A DNA stretch of 64,000 nt from Hydrogenophaga pseudoflava NBRC 102511 (GTDB lineage Bacteria > Pseudomonadota > Gammaproteobacteria > Burkholderiales > Burkholderiaceae_C). Shown piece by piece: positions 45,742 through 53,308 of this stretch (position 1 is its first letter; every line of letters begins with the position of its first letter). The position numbers and the translations under genes were made by a program. The DNA lies in the NCBI RefSeq assembly GCF_001592285.1, contig NZ_BCWQ01000002.1, forward strand, positions 124,001 through 188,000. The letters are read 5' to 3'. Under the pieces are notes generated by a model. It did not search any database and was not told the origin of the DNA. It saw only the letters and a list, made by a program, of their open reading frames with translations.

Positions 45742-46353
45742 CTATCTCGGCGGTGGCACGAAAGGCACCGCACCAAGATTGATGAGCGAGTTGGGTCGGG
45801 TGTCAGACACTCGTCGTGCTTCTGCCATTTGCATCTCGTAGGCTTTTTCTCGCTGCTTGTAACCGTCCATCAGGACTTGCAGCTTGAATGCATCTGATTG
45901 CATTTGCACATGCAGACCTTGAAGCTCAAAGTGATATCGCTGCATAACCCCGGACTCATTTGGAATACTGCGAGCATCCGCTATCAATTTATCAATGGAT
46001 CTGCGACGCCTATCGAGCACAGCCAACACGCTCTGGCTTTGCTTCAGGGTTTGGAGGCGCAGGTTTCGCAAACCCTGGCAAGCCTCATAGTGTTTAACAT
46101 TTAGCCGCTGATCCCCGCAGTCTTCTTTAGTTCCGACATATCTATCCTTCTCCGCCTCGGTCAAAGAAGTTAATTTCGAAAAATCAACATCAAGACCCTC
46201 AAATCTTTCAAAATCAGCAAGCCTATCAACCGCAGCATTCCGAACCCTATTGATCTTCTCAACTTCGAGTTTGACAGCATCATCATAGACAGCCCACTGG
46301 GCGTTGGAATTTGCTGACAAAAGCAAAGAGAACAGCAACAAAAAAGTCTTCAT
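45742..46353 (-). CDS. virB5: VirB5-like protein, copy B
   Basis: Secreted protein of 203 residues with signal peptide (A-N-S-N-A-Q-W-A-V). A helical body carries D-C-G-D-Q-R-L-N-V-K-H-Y-E-A-C near 85 and E-M-Q-M-A-E-A-R near 180. VirB5 proteins cap the T4SS pilus and act in target contact. It is a paralogue of the gene at 46789-47376, with shared motifs along the length and a 44-base stretch that is 95% identical in DNA. This copy is clearly AT-richer than its neighbours. The C-terminus diverges and ends P-F-V-P-P-P-R. ATG 46353 (gagtgag upstream) avoids overlap; ATG 46365 is the alternative. Confidence 0.82.
   Translation of the reverse strand: MKTFLLLFSLLLSANSNAQWAVYDDAVKLEVEKINRVRNAAVDRLADFERFEGLDVDFSKLTSLTEAEKDRYVGTKEDCGDQRLNVKHYEACQGLRNLRLQTLKQSQSVLAVLDRRRRSIDKLIADARSIPNESGVMQRYHFELQGLHVQMQSDAFKLQVLMDGYKQREKAYEMQMAEARRVSDTRPNSLINLGAVPFVPPPR
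45818..45861. repeat. Direct repeat within virB5 copy B
   Basis: This 44-base segment matches 46856-46899 at 42 of 44 positions. It encodes the Y/H-E-M-Q-M-A-E-A-R end of both VirB5-like proteins. Its conservation against otherwise diverged flanks suggests purifying selection, recent gene conversion or both. Confidence 0.8.
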
Positions 46354-46355
46354 AC

Positions 46356-46742
46356 TCACTCGCATTTATTGGGATCAAAATTCCGCTCAAGCTCACCACC
46401 CGGCACCTCATCCCAATCGACCCCATTCGAGACATACCCACCGGAACTTAATACTGCGAAGGTGGCCGTTAGGGTCTGATTGCCAGATCTCCAGCGCCGC
46501 AAGAAAGCATGTGGCACCTCATCTGGAGAGCGTCCAACCGCTCCATCAACATCCGCATATGTCATGCAATTCTGATTAATCCGGTCATACGCCGCCCGCA
46601 AGTCCACATCATCAGAACCATCCCCCCCACCACCGCCGCCACAAGCAGCCAGACTGGCAGACAGCACAGCAGCCAAAGCGAGACGAACCTTAACAAAGGA
46701 CCTCTTTGTCTGTTTCAAACCTTGGTCACATCGAACAAACAT
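46356..46742 (-). CDS. Small lipoprotein, copy B (paired with VirB5 copy B)
   Basis: Protein of 128 residues with lipoprotein signal (S-L-A-A-C) followed by a Gly run. The mature part shares D-L-R-A-A-x-D-R and M-T-Y-x-D-V-x-x-A-V-G with the lipoprotein at 47399-47761. The core resembles small SmpA/BamE-like domains, which would fit an outer-membrane accessory of the secretion channel. Function unknown. aaggag lies before ATG 46742. It ends three bases before virB5 copy B. Confidence 0.75.
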   Translation of the reverse strand: MFVRCDQGLKQTKRSFVKVRLALAAVLSASLAACGGGGGGDGSDDVDLRAAYDRINQNCMTYADVDGAVGRSPDEVPHAFLRRWRSGNQTLTATFAVLSSGGYVSNGVDWDEVPGGELERNFDPNKCE

Positions 46743-46788
46743 GAAACTCACTCCTTCAATAAAATGCTGCTGATTGAGAAAAAAATAT

Positions 46789-47376
46789 TCAAACCATTGC
46801 GCAGATTGCCCGCCCAGCGGGTCCAGTAATGGACGACGTGCCAATCACATTGCGCGCTTCTGCCATTTGCATCTCGTGGGCTTTTTCTCGCCGCTTGTAG
46901 CCGAAGTGCAGCGCCTGAAGCTTCATCGCGTCGTTCTGCATGCGCGTCTGCAGGCCGATCAGCTCGAACTGGAGGCGCTGCAGCTTCCCAGAGTCCTCGA
47001 CGGTTCTTCCGTCATCAATCACCCGTTTGATTTGTCCGTCCCTCGTCACGATGACGTTCACGAGGTCCACCGTTTCCTTGAGCGTGGTCAGGCGCAGATT
47101 GCGTAGGCCCATACAGGCGTTGTAGTGCTGCTGGTTGAGCTGGCGGTCGCCACAGTCAGCGGCCGTGCCAATGAACCGCTCTGGGTTCTGCGCCGCGACG
47201 GTTGCAAAGTCAATATCAAGATTGGACGTGGCCGAGAGATTGGCCATTTGGCCGGTGGCCCCCCCAACGTTGTTGATTCGACGGACGAGATCCCTCACCG
47301 CTTCGTCCAGCACCGCCCATTGCGCCTGCGCCGCTTGCGACAGCAGCATCGAGCTCAAAAACAAGAGTTTCTTCAT
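46789..47376 (-). CDS. virB5: VirB5-like protein, copy A
   Basis: Secreted protein of 195 residues with signal peptide (M-K-K-L-L-F, A-A-Q-A-Q-W-A-V). It has D-C-G-D-R-Q-L-N-Q-Q-H-Y-N-A-C-M-G-L-R-N and E-M-Q-M-A-E-A-R, both shared with copy B. The predicted helical structure and place in the operon before virB6 support VirB5. The C-terminal tail I-T-G-P-A-G-R-A-I-C-A-M-V differs from copy B. Base composition is near the island average, unlike copy B. Confidence 0.82.
   Translation of the reverse strand: MKKLLFLSSMLLSQAAQAQWAVLDEAVRDLVRRINNVGGATGQMANLSATSNLDIDFATVAAQNPERFIGTAADCGDRQLNQQHYNACMGLRNLRLTTLKETVDLVNVIVTRDGQIKRVIDDGRTVEDSGKLQRLQFELIGLQTRMQNDAMKLQALHFGYKRREKAHEMQMAEARNVIGTSSITGPAGRAICAMV
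46856..46899. repeat. Direct repeat within virB5 copy A
   Basis: Partner of the 44-base repeat at 45818-45861 (two mismatches). The distance between the copies, 1,038 bases, equals the length of one lipoprotein+virB5 cassette. Confidence 0.8.
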
Positions 47377-47398
47377 TGCATTTGCTCTGGGTCTTGCG

Positions 47399-47761
47399 TC
47401 ATTGATAACGGCGATGTATTTCTGGCTCCCCTGCCCGCCCTGCCAAAACTGCGACCGCAATGCGCCGTTCGCTCGCATTGGCAGGTGTTTGAAAGGTGAC
47501 CATCAAAAGTCGACCGTCGTGCGACCAGTTGTCGGGGCCTTCATTCGGCTGCCAACCCACTGCAGCCACCACCTCGTCGTATGTCATGCCCGCCTGCAAG
47601 CGGTCCAACGCCGCCCGCAGGTCTTTGGAGTCTTCAGACCTGTCATCACCGCCACCACCACAGGCAGACAAGCCCAACGCCAGGACACTCGCCAGGGTCA
47701 GTCTGATCGCGGCCCTGCGGGCCATCCCATGCATCGCTGCGTTACCTTCATTGCTTTTCAT
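47399..47761 (-). CDS. Small lipoprotein, copy A (paired with VirB5 copy A)
   Basis: Protein of 120 residues; lipobox G-L-S-A-C followed by four Gly. The mature part has D-L-R-A-A-L-D-R-L and G-M-T-Y-D-E-V-V-A-A-V-G-W-Q-P, an SmpA/BamE-like helix pattern, then a beta-type segment ending R-R-Y-Q. It is paralogous to copy B. The start at 47761 begins a long N-terminal region (about 45 residues) before the lipobox; the ATGs encoding M10 or M13 are also possible starts. Confidence 0.72.
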   Translation of the reverse strand: MKSNEGNAAMHGMARRAAIRLTLASVLALGLSACGGGGDDRSEDSKDLRAALDRLQAGMTYDEVVAAVGWQPNEGPDNWSHDGRLLMVTFQTPANASERRIAVAVLAGRAGEPEIHRRYQ

Positions 47762-47810
47762 GCCATCCACTCCTTGAATATGCGTTGGTGCGTCAAAAGG
47801 GGAAGCCCCA

Positions 47811-48368
47811 TCAGAAAAGGCGCGACTTGTTGCCCAAGCCGTACCACTTGCCGCCCGAGGCCTCACAGTTCTTCTTGCTCTTGCGCCACTCGAACAAGGT
47901 CTGCGGCGTGTAGTGGTAGTGGTTGGAGGTGGACTTTTCGCTGTCGGCGGCACCTCCGCTCTTGGCGCCGATGCAGGTGCCCAGCGCCTTGGGTGGGCAC
48001 TTCGGCACGAGGGTCGAGTCGATCTTCATCGGCGTCATCTGCACGGTGCAGGCCTTGTGCAGGGCCTCCACGTCGTCGCTGCCGGTGGTCGCACTCTCCC
48101 AGCAGCTGAGCAAGGGCAGGCCGGGCCGGGTGATGTCCATGTTGCCTTTTTGCAGGCAGGAGACCACCACGCCGACCTGCCCGGGCTCGGGCATTTCCGT
48201 GCCTTCGGGCAGCTTGTCGAGGATCTGGGTGTCGGGAATTTCAGGCTGCTCACCGGGCTTCGGTGGGCTTGGTGGCTTGGGCAGATTGACGGCGTGTGCG
48301 GCGGTGGCCAGCATCAGGGCGGCAGCCAGCGTGCCAAGGGCCCGCATGGCCCGTGTGGATGTGCTCAT
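47811..48368 (-). CDS. Cys-rich secreted protein of the T4SS cluster (185 aa)
   Basis: Protein of 185 residues with signal peptide (A-T-A-A-H-A-V) and then a proline-rich segment (P-K-P-P-S-P-P-K-P-G). The mature part has six Cys (71, 89, 107, 124, 132, 168), which could form three disulfides, and N-H-Y-H-Y-T-P near 150. I do not recognise a family. aggaggaa lies just before ATG 48368. It lies between virB4 and the VirB5 cassette, a slot that in X-type T4SS clusters can carry accessory or immunity genes. Confidence 0.7.
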   Translation of the reverse strand: MSTSTRAMRALGTLAAALMLATAAHAVNLPKPPSPPKPGEQPEIPDTQILDKLPEGTEMPEPGQVGVVVSCLQKGNMDITRPGLPLLSCWESATTGSDDVEALHKACTVQMTPMKIDSTLVPKCPPKALGTCIGAKSGGAADSEKSTSNHYHYTPQTLFEWRKSKKNCEASGGKWYGLGNKSRLF

Positions 48369-48408
48369 TGGTTTTCCTCCTATCTGTTGTTCTTGGTGCA
48401 AGCCGCCG

Positions 48409-48837
48409 TCACTCTTCCATCAGGTGCTGGCACTCCTCCAGCCCATCCGGTGCGCCGGCCTTGCCCTTGTAGTCAAAGGGCATCTTGCCCGGGCTCTTCC
48501 AGGTCCCCGGGCGGCGACCGTGAGGGCAGACCTGCTCGTACTTGCTGGTCCACTTGGGGTTGAAGCAGTACTGGTTGACGATCTTCCAGGTGCCGGCGAT
48601 GGGGTTCACCCCCACCCAGCAATGCGGCGGGTAGCCAAACGCACAGAAGGAAAACACGTCCTGCCCCGCCGGCAGGTCGTTGTCAAAGAAAGCGCCCCCC
48701 GTGGAGGTGCCTTCGGGGGCCAGGCCTCCGCAGTTGGACTGCCCCGCAGTCGCCGAAGCGGCCAGCGGGGCACCCGCCAGTACGAGTGCTGTCAGTAAGT
48801 GCATGGCGGTGGTTGTCGGTGTTCTGATTTGCTTCAT
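48409..48837 (-). CDS. Cys-rich secreted protein of the T4SS cluster (142 aa)
   Basis: Protein of 142 residues with signal peptide (L-A-A-S-A-T-A). Six Cys in the mature part (36, 65, 73, 91, 104, 136) again suggest three disulfides. Motifs such as F-C-A-F-G-Y-P-P-H-C-W-V-G-V-N-P recall small extracellular inhibitor or adhesin folds, but no family is recognised. It follows virB4 after 28 bases on the same strand and precedes the other six-Cys protein by 40 bases, so the two are probably a functional pair. Confidence 0.7.
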   Translation of the reverse strand: MKQIRTPTTTAMHLLTALVLAGAPLAASATAGQSNCGGLAPEGTSTGGAFFDNDLPAGQDVFSFCAFGYPPHCWVGVNPIAGTWKIVNQYCFNPKWTSKYEQVCPHGRRPGTWKSPGKMPFDYKGKAGAPDGLEECQHLMEE

Positions 48838-48865
48838 CTTTATTTCTGCTCCCTTGTGTATCCCG

Positions 48866-51361
48866 CTACCTCAGCAACGTCTCTTCGCTGCTCTCCTCCA
48901 GATCGGCTGTTGGCGCATGCCTGAGAAACTCATTGCTGTTGGCCATGAGCGCCTTGCGCTGGGTGCGCAACCCTTTGCGACGCAGGTGGAATTCGGGCAG
49001 CCATGTGTCTGGCAGGTGCGGCGTGGGGTGCTCCGCGAGCAGAGCCGTCAAGACCTCCACGTTGTCCGATGAACCCGACAGCACGGCGAGTTCGTCGTCC
49101 ATGCCATTGAGGTTGAGCTGGCACAGCACGGCGTTGTGGCCCTGCTTGACGAGGAAGCACCGGCTGCGCTCGTCCAGGCCCACCACCAGTTCGAACTCGG
49201 CCCGGGTGAGCTTGAGCCCCTCAAGGTAGTCCTTGGGGTCGGCGTTGGGGTTGGGCAGAAGGATCAGCGTCGCGGTCTGCTCTATGAGTGCGGCCGATAT
49301 GTCGCTGTTGAGCGCGTCCTGAGGACTCTGGGTGGCGAAGATGCCCAGGCCGTTCTGTTTCCGGATGGTCTTCTGCTTGTTCTTGGCGAAGTCCTTCAGA
49401 CCGCCTTTGCCCTCAAGCACCTTCCAGAACTCGTCCATCACATAGATGAACGGGCGCCCGTCAATGAGGCTTTCCATCCGGTGCAGTAGGTACTGGATGA
49501 TGGGCTCGCGGGTCTTGGAGTCCTCAATGACTTCGGTGTAGTCGAAGCCAATGATGTTGGAGCCTGAGAAGTCGATGTTGTCCTTGGGGTTGTCGAACAC
49601 CCAGGCAAACGGGCCGCCCTTGCACCAGACCGAGATGCACTCGAAGAGGCTGTTCTCGCCCATGTTGGGCAGGCTCTTCTGCAGGTTGGTCATAGTGCGC
49701 AGGTGCACCGGCGTGTCCAGGATGGCACGCACTGCACGTATCAGATCCTCCTGCTCGGTGGCGGCGTACTTCTCCTTGCCGCACAGCGTCTGCAGCAACT
49801 CCACGAGGAACTGCTCGTTCTCCGGCGTGTTGTCGCACTGGAGGGGGTTGAAGCCGGTCGGACGCCCCTTTTCCAGGGTGAAGTAGCGACCGCCGCAGGC
49901 GCGGATGAATATCTCGGCGCCGCGGTCTTTGTCAAAAAAGAAAATCATCGGCTCCGGATCGATCTTCTGCACCTGCGCCAGCAGGAAGTTGATCAGCGCC
50001 GTCTTGCCGGTACCCGACTTCCCGATCACCATTGTGTTGGCAATGGCCTTCTCGCCCAGCGAGTACTCATGCGGCTTGGTGGCGTGGAAGTTGAAGTGGT
50101 AGGCCTGATTGTTCAGCGTCTGAAGGATGCTGACCGACGGCCCCCAAGGGTTGAAGTTGGGCTTTCCGGTAGCGAAGTTGTGCAACGGACTCAGGCCCAG
50201 GAAGTTCAGTGAACTGAGATTGGCAATGCGCGGGCGGAAGCGCCAGTTGCAAGGCAACTGCGCATAGAAAGCCGCGGGCACAGCCACATCCTCCTTCACG
50301 GTCACGAAGCTGGCACCTGACAGCTGTGCGCGGGCCTGTGCGATGTGGCTGTACAGCTCGTCCTGGCTGGCCGCAAAGATGGCCATGTTGAAGTGGTATT
50401 GGCCGAGCACGAAATTGCCCGAGGCCAGTTGGTCCATGGCGAAGTCCAGCTCCACGATCTGACTCACCGCCTTGTCTTCGGACGAGAGCATGGCTCCCTT
50501 CGTCCGCTCCAAAGCCTTCATGGAGTCGTACCGACTCATGGGGGTGAAGGAGTGGGTAACGATGTACTCGAACTCGAGGTACTTCAGACCATTCAGAATG
50601 CCCGGCCAGGAACTGTCGGCGTATTCCTTGATGTTGAGGATGGCTCCGAAATAGTTGTCGCCATTGGCGGTGCGAACAGCGAAATCACCGCTCCCCGTCG
50701 AGAACAGGTGCTTGCTCGTCGGCAGGTAGTTGTAGATGGGTGCTGGCAGAACCGGCGCGGGTTCATCCACATGGTTGATGAGGTAGCCGAAGAACTCGAG
50801 GTTCTCGGAGAACACCTGCTTGTGCGTGCTCTCGTAAAGCCCCAGGCGGTACGGCGAGTAGTCCTGGAGGAGAGCTTCGACGTTGCCCACCAGCTCGTAG
50901 ATCTTCTCGAGGTAGGCCTTCTCCTCCTTGCGCAGGACCTCGATGTCGCGCGAGAGCGCCGCGAACTTCTTCCCACTGACCACGGGCCGGTACACCATGG
51001 TCAGGTACAGCTCGTTCTGCATCAACCGTTTGCTGGAGAGGCGTTCGATGTACTTGTCGTGCAGCTCTTGGCTGAACCTGTGGGGAAAGCGCGCCTCGGC
51101 CTTGATCGGCCTGCGGCGCCGAATGTCGTGGGCCCAGAAGGCCACGTTCTCGAAATCAGGCGCCCGCAGGCTTTGCAGCAGGTTGTTGAACGCCTTGTGC
51201 CGGTGCTCCAGCTCCCAGTCCTCACGCCCAACGAACGGAAAGCCGCAGAGCAGCCAGGTGACCATGTAGTCACCCTCGCGCGACTTCACCACATGGGCAT
51301 CCACATGGGTGCTGAAAGGGATGAAGTTGCTGTAGTCAGCGTCGGGAGAAAAGAGCGACAT
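48866..51361 (-). CDS. virB4: T4SS ATPase VirB4
   Basis: The largest T4SS ATPase, 831 residues. The N-terminal domain opens with N-F-I-P-F-S-T-H-V-D-A-H-V-V and F-W-A-H-D-I-R-R-R. The C-terminal ATPase domain has Walker A G-K-S-G-T-G-K-T (G447-T454), Walker B F-I-Y-V-M-D-E-F-W near 630 and the A-T-Q-S-P-Q-D-A-L motif near 670. It powers pilus biogenesis and substrate transport and matches the CagE/VirB4 family along its whole length. I use ATG 51361; a TTG at 51406 would add 15 residues and sits just after the virB3 stop. Confidence 0.94.
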   Translation of the reverse strand: MSLFSPDADYSNFIPFSTHVDAHVVKSREGDYMVTWLLCGFPFVGREDWELEHRHKAFNNLLQSLRAPDFENVAFWAHDIRRRRPIKAEARFPHRFSQELHDKYIERLSSKRLMQNELYLTMVYRPVVSGKKFAALSRDIEVLRKEEKAYLEKIYELVGNVEALLQDYSPYRLGLYESTHKQVFSENLEFFGYLINHVDEPAPVLPAPIYNYLPTSKHLFSTGSGDFAVRTANGDNYFGAILNIKEYADSSWPGILNGLKYLEFEYIVTHSFTPMSRYDSMKALERTKGAMLSSEDKAVSQIVELDFAMDQLASGNFVLGQYHFNMAIFAASQDELYSHIAQARAQLSGASFVTVKEDVAVPAAFYAQLPCNWRFRPRIANLSSLNFLGLSPLHNFATGKPNFNPWGPSVSILQTLNNQAYHFNFHATKPHEYSLGEKAIANTMVIGKSGTGKTALINFLLAQVQKIDPEPMIFFFDKDRGAEIFIRACGGRYFTLEKGRPTGFNPLQCDNTPENEQFLVELLQTLCGKEKYAATEQEDLIRAVRAILDTPVHLRTMTNLQKSLPNMGENSLFECISVWCKGGPFAWVFDNPKDNIDFSGSNIIGFDYTEVIEDSKTREPIIQYLLHRMESLIDGRPFIYVMDEFWKVLEGKGGLKDFAKNKQKTIRKQNGLGIFATQSPQDALNSDISAALIEQTATLILLPNPNADPKDYLEGLKLTRAEFELVVGLDERSRCFLVKQGHNAVLCQLNLNGMDDELAVLSGSSDNVEVLTALLAEHPTPHLPDTWLPEFHLRRKGLRTQRKALMANSNEFLRHAPTADLEESSEETLLR

Positions 51362-51412
51362 GTGCGAAAGCAGTTTGTTACCCGGAACGACCAGAAATGG
51401 CGACAACCAGAT

Positions 51413-51730
51413 TCACTGGTAAGGAGTCATCAGCTTCCGACGCTCCACCTTGCCAGCCGGCCCGAACGCCCAAGCCCCTCCGTATTGACCAACATTGCGA
51501 GGCAAAAACCGGAACACCAGATGCAATCCAACCAAGCGAAATATCATCTCGTCCCGCTTGGCCATCATTCGCATGACAAATATCGTCAACGGAATTAATA
51601 GCAAGATATAGAGAGAGATGTACATCGCCAGCAGCAGGGGGAGCCCCGCTCCGACTAGAAACGGGACATACGGAACCCCCAAAATCATGGGGGGGCGGGT
51701 GCAGCCCCGGAACAAAACATCCTTGTGCAT
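51413..51730 (-). CDS. virB3: T4SS inner-membrane protein VirB3
   Basis: Small protein of 105 residues. The N-terminus L-F-R-G-C-T-R-P-P-M-I-L-G-V-P and the following two hydrophobic segments (about 20-55) are typical of VirB3. It associates with VirB4, into which it is fused in some systems. No strong ribosome site is visible. The sequence from here to virB2 is richer in A and T than the rest of the island. Confidence 0.9.
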   Translation of the reverse strand: MHKDVLFRGCTRPPMILGVPYVPFLVGAGLPLLLAMYISLYILLLIPLTIFVMRMMAKRDEMIFRLVGLHLVFRFLPRNVGQYGGAWAFGPAGKVERRKLMTPYQ

Positions 51731-51751
51731 ACAAATGCCGCATGCGATACG

Positions 51752-52129
51752 CTATTCGCTTTGAGCGCCACAGGTTGTAGATGCACCTTCATTAGGCACC
51801 CAGTCTCCGACAAACCAACCCGCAATAGTGGCAGCCCCACCAATCAACAACCCACCAATCAGGATAGGTGCTACATCTGAGAGGCGCTTGTGCGCGAATG
51901 CGATCTGATACCCTGCAAAAACCACGGCAATTGTGACAATTGAGACGGAAGCCACTCTGAGAATGGTCTCGAATTGCGCAAAGAATCCAGTCACCTTGTC
52001 ACAGGCATCCGCAAAGGTCTGCGCAGACACATCAGGAATTATCGTCACCAGGGCTATTCCAAGCAATACAGTGATCATCAACTGACGCTCAAAACCCGAC
52101 TTCAATTTAAATTCTGAAAAACTCTTCAT
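51752..52129 (-). CDS. virB2: T4SS pilin VirB2
   Basis: Major pilin precursor of 125 residues. A long signal peptide (up to D-V-S-A-Q near 37) is followed by two hydrophobic helices (about 57-76 and 87-108) joined by a short basic turn (A-F-A-H-K-R-L), the standard VirB2 hairpin. Two Cys (C43 and C121) could form a disulfide, unusual for a pilin. A perfect aaggagga lies four bases before ATG 52129, consistent with high expression. Confidence 0.9.
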   Translation of the reverse strand: MKSFSEFKLKSGFERQLMITVLLGIALVTIIPDVSAQTFADACDKVTGFFAQFETILRVASVSIVTIAVVFAGYQIAFAHKRLSDVAPILIGGLLIGGAATIAGWFVGDWVPNEGASTTCGAQSE

Positions 52130-52139
52130 ACTTCCTCCT

Positions 52140-53150
52140 TTAAAAAACAAATGATTGATCAGCCGACTCGCCCGGCGCTTTTCCAACTCCTCCACTGGGG
52201 GGAGACAGGGAAGAAGACGCCGCCGGCCTCGCGACCGATCCCGGCGCCTCACCATGAACGATGGGGCCACCCTTGCGAGGCAACGTGACGCGAGACACTC
52301 CACCTCGCAAAGGGGCAGCAAGGGCTGTATCCCGCGACGATTCCGGTGTCAGAAAGGGATCAGGAAGGGGCAAGGCATTGCCAGGCACGGCTGGCGGTGG
52401 TTGCCGCGCCGGCAACTGTTTGGTCTGGTAAGGCTCGCCGTTAACCCCTACCAGCTGGGTCGGTATCTGCCCGATGCCAACCTTGTTGCGGTCAAGGTGT
52501 TCGCTCGACGCTTGAGACACCACCGCTCCCGGCCCCGGAACGGGAATGGCCGGCCGGCTTTCTGCCGTGCTCATTCCGGAAGCGCCACCTGCTTCAGCAC
52601 GAAGAGCAGCCCCAGACTGAGCAACTCCCAAGCCCTCTTGGTTTGTGACCGGAACGGCGTCTGGTGGCAGCGTCTTGCGGAGCCGGGGTCGGTTGGAAAT
52701 GATGCGAATGGGACCAGCGGTGGCAGACTCGCTGCTCGCTTTGCGCATGGACGCAAACACCTTCTGCACATACCCGTGCTGAAAACCCGTGGCAAAGTTG
52801 CCCGAGTAATAACAACTGAACGCCTTGCCCCAGTCCTGGGCACGGTCGTAACACTCTCTGAGGATGCGGGAGCCCGCTTGCAGGTTGGGGCAGACCTCGA
52901 ACGCCTGTTCGTAGGTCTTGAGGCCGTATTTCGCTAGGTTGTAGCGATTGACCTGCGAGATGCCGACGGAAAAGTTGTAGCCCTCGTCCTTGAGCTGGCG
53001 CACGGTGGCCAGGGCTTCTTCAAGGTTCTTGGGCTGGCGCGCCAAATATCCGTCCACCACCCCAATGGCGAACGGATTGCGCGATGACTCCACGTGCACG
53101 ACGTGTTGCATCACCTCCCAGGGTACCGCGAGATCCGGACAATCCAGCAT
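52140..53150 (-). CDS. virB1: T4SS lytic transglycosylase VirB1
   Basis: Protein of 336 residues. The SLT-type domain covers about 1-140 with the catalytic Glu in V-H-V-E-S-S-R-N-P-F-A-I-G-V and the conserved S-V-G-I-S-Q-V-N-R-Y-N-L and F-S-C-Y-Y-S-G-N-F. The remaining 190 residues are proline/alanine-rich and low in complexity. It opens peptidoglycan for the T4SS. No signal peptide is seen from ATG 53150; an in-frame stop lies 17 codons upstream, so a longer N-terminus in this frame is impossible from ATG. It is the first gene of the T4SS operon. Confidence 0.9.
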   Translation of the reverse strand: MLDCPDLAVPWEVMQHVVHVESSRNPFAIGVVDGYLARQPKNLEEALATVRQLKDEGYNFSVGISQVNRYNLAKYGLKTYEQAFEVCPNLQAGSRILRECYDRAQDWGKAFSCYYSGNFATGFQHGYVQKVFASMRKASSESATAGPIRIISNRPRLRKTLPPDAVPVTNQEGLGVAQSGAALRAEAGGASGMSTAESRPAIPVPGPGAVVSQASSEHLDRNKVGIGQIPTQLVGVNGEPYQTKQLPARQPPPAVPGNALPLPDPFLTPESSRDTALAAPLRGGVSRVTLPRKGGPIVHGEAPGSVARPAASSSLSPPSGGVGKAPGESADQSFVF

Positions 53151-53308
53151 GACGGCTGCGCGGGCGCGCAGGCCTGACCACGCTGTTTCGCGTTTGCGTC
53201 AGACCTGCTGCCACTTCCTCCTGAATATTTTTTTGGCAGGCGCGCATTGTAACTTGCGTACTAGTTAGTTTCTCCCCCAAAGCAAGGGATACACACTTTG
53301 TTGCGACT
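53151..53308 (-). promoter_or_regulatory. Upstream region of the T4SS operon with palindrome and orphan ribosome site
   Basis: The 158 bases between virB1 and folP are AT-richer than their surroundings. On the minus strand an imperfect palindrome AACTAGTACGCAAGTT (53251-53266) overlaps a TACAAT hexamer (a possible -10), so a repressor site is conceivable. Further down, aggagga is followed by a GTG, but in a frame different from virB1 and 60 bases before its ATG. No clear -35 element is found. Confidence 0.4.

Larger units (their letters stand above)
36382..53150 (-). other. Type IV secretion island between folP and glmM
   Basis: About 16.8 kb, all 19 genes on the minus strand: virB1, B2, B3, B4, two Cys-rich secreted proteins, lipoprotein, virB5, lipoprotein, virB5, B6, B7, B8, B9, B10, B11, two exported proteins and virD4. 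All twelve VirB/VirD4 components are present and appear intact. No relaxase, integrase, transposase or partition gene is seen, and I find no flanking direct repeats or tRNA. The flanking genes folP and glmM, normally adjacent, are both complete. Short AT-richer patches (about 45.7-46.8 and 51.4-52.1 kb) contrast with the GC-rich surroundings. Confidence 0.85.

Noticed and set aside
45742-47376. VirB5 copy B as a broken pseudogene
   Set aside because: The frame is intact, with signal peptide, ribosome site and conserved motifs, so it looks functional despite its divergent composition.
36382-53150. T4SS island as an integrative conjugative element
   Set aside because: No relaxase, integrase, excisionase, partition or entry-exclusion genes, and no att-like direct repeats or tRNA at the borders could be seen.
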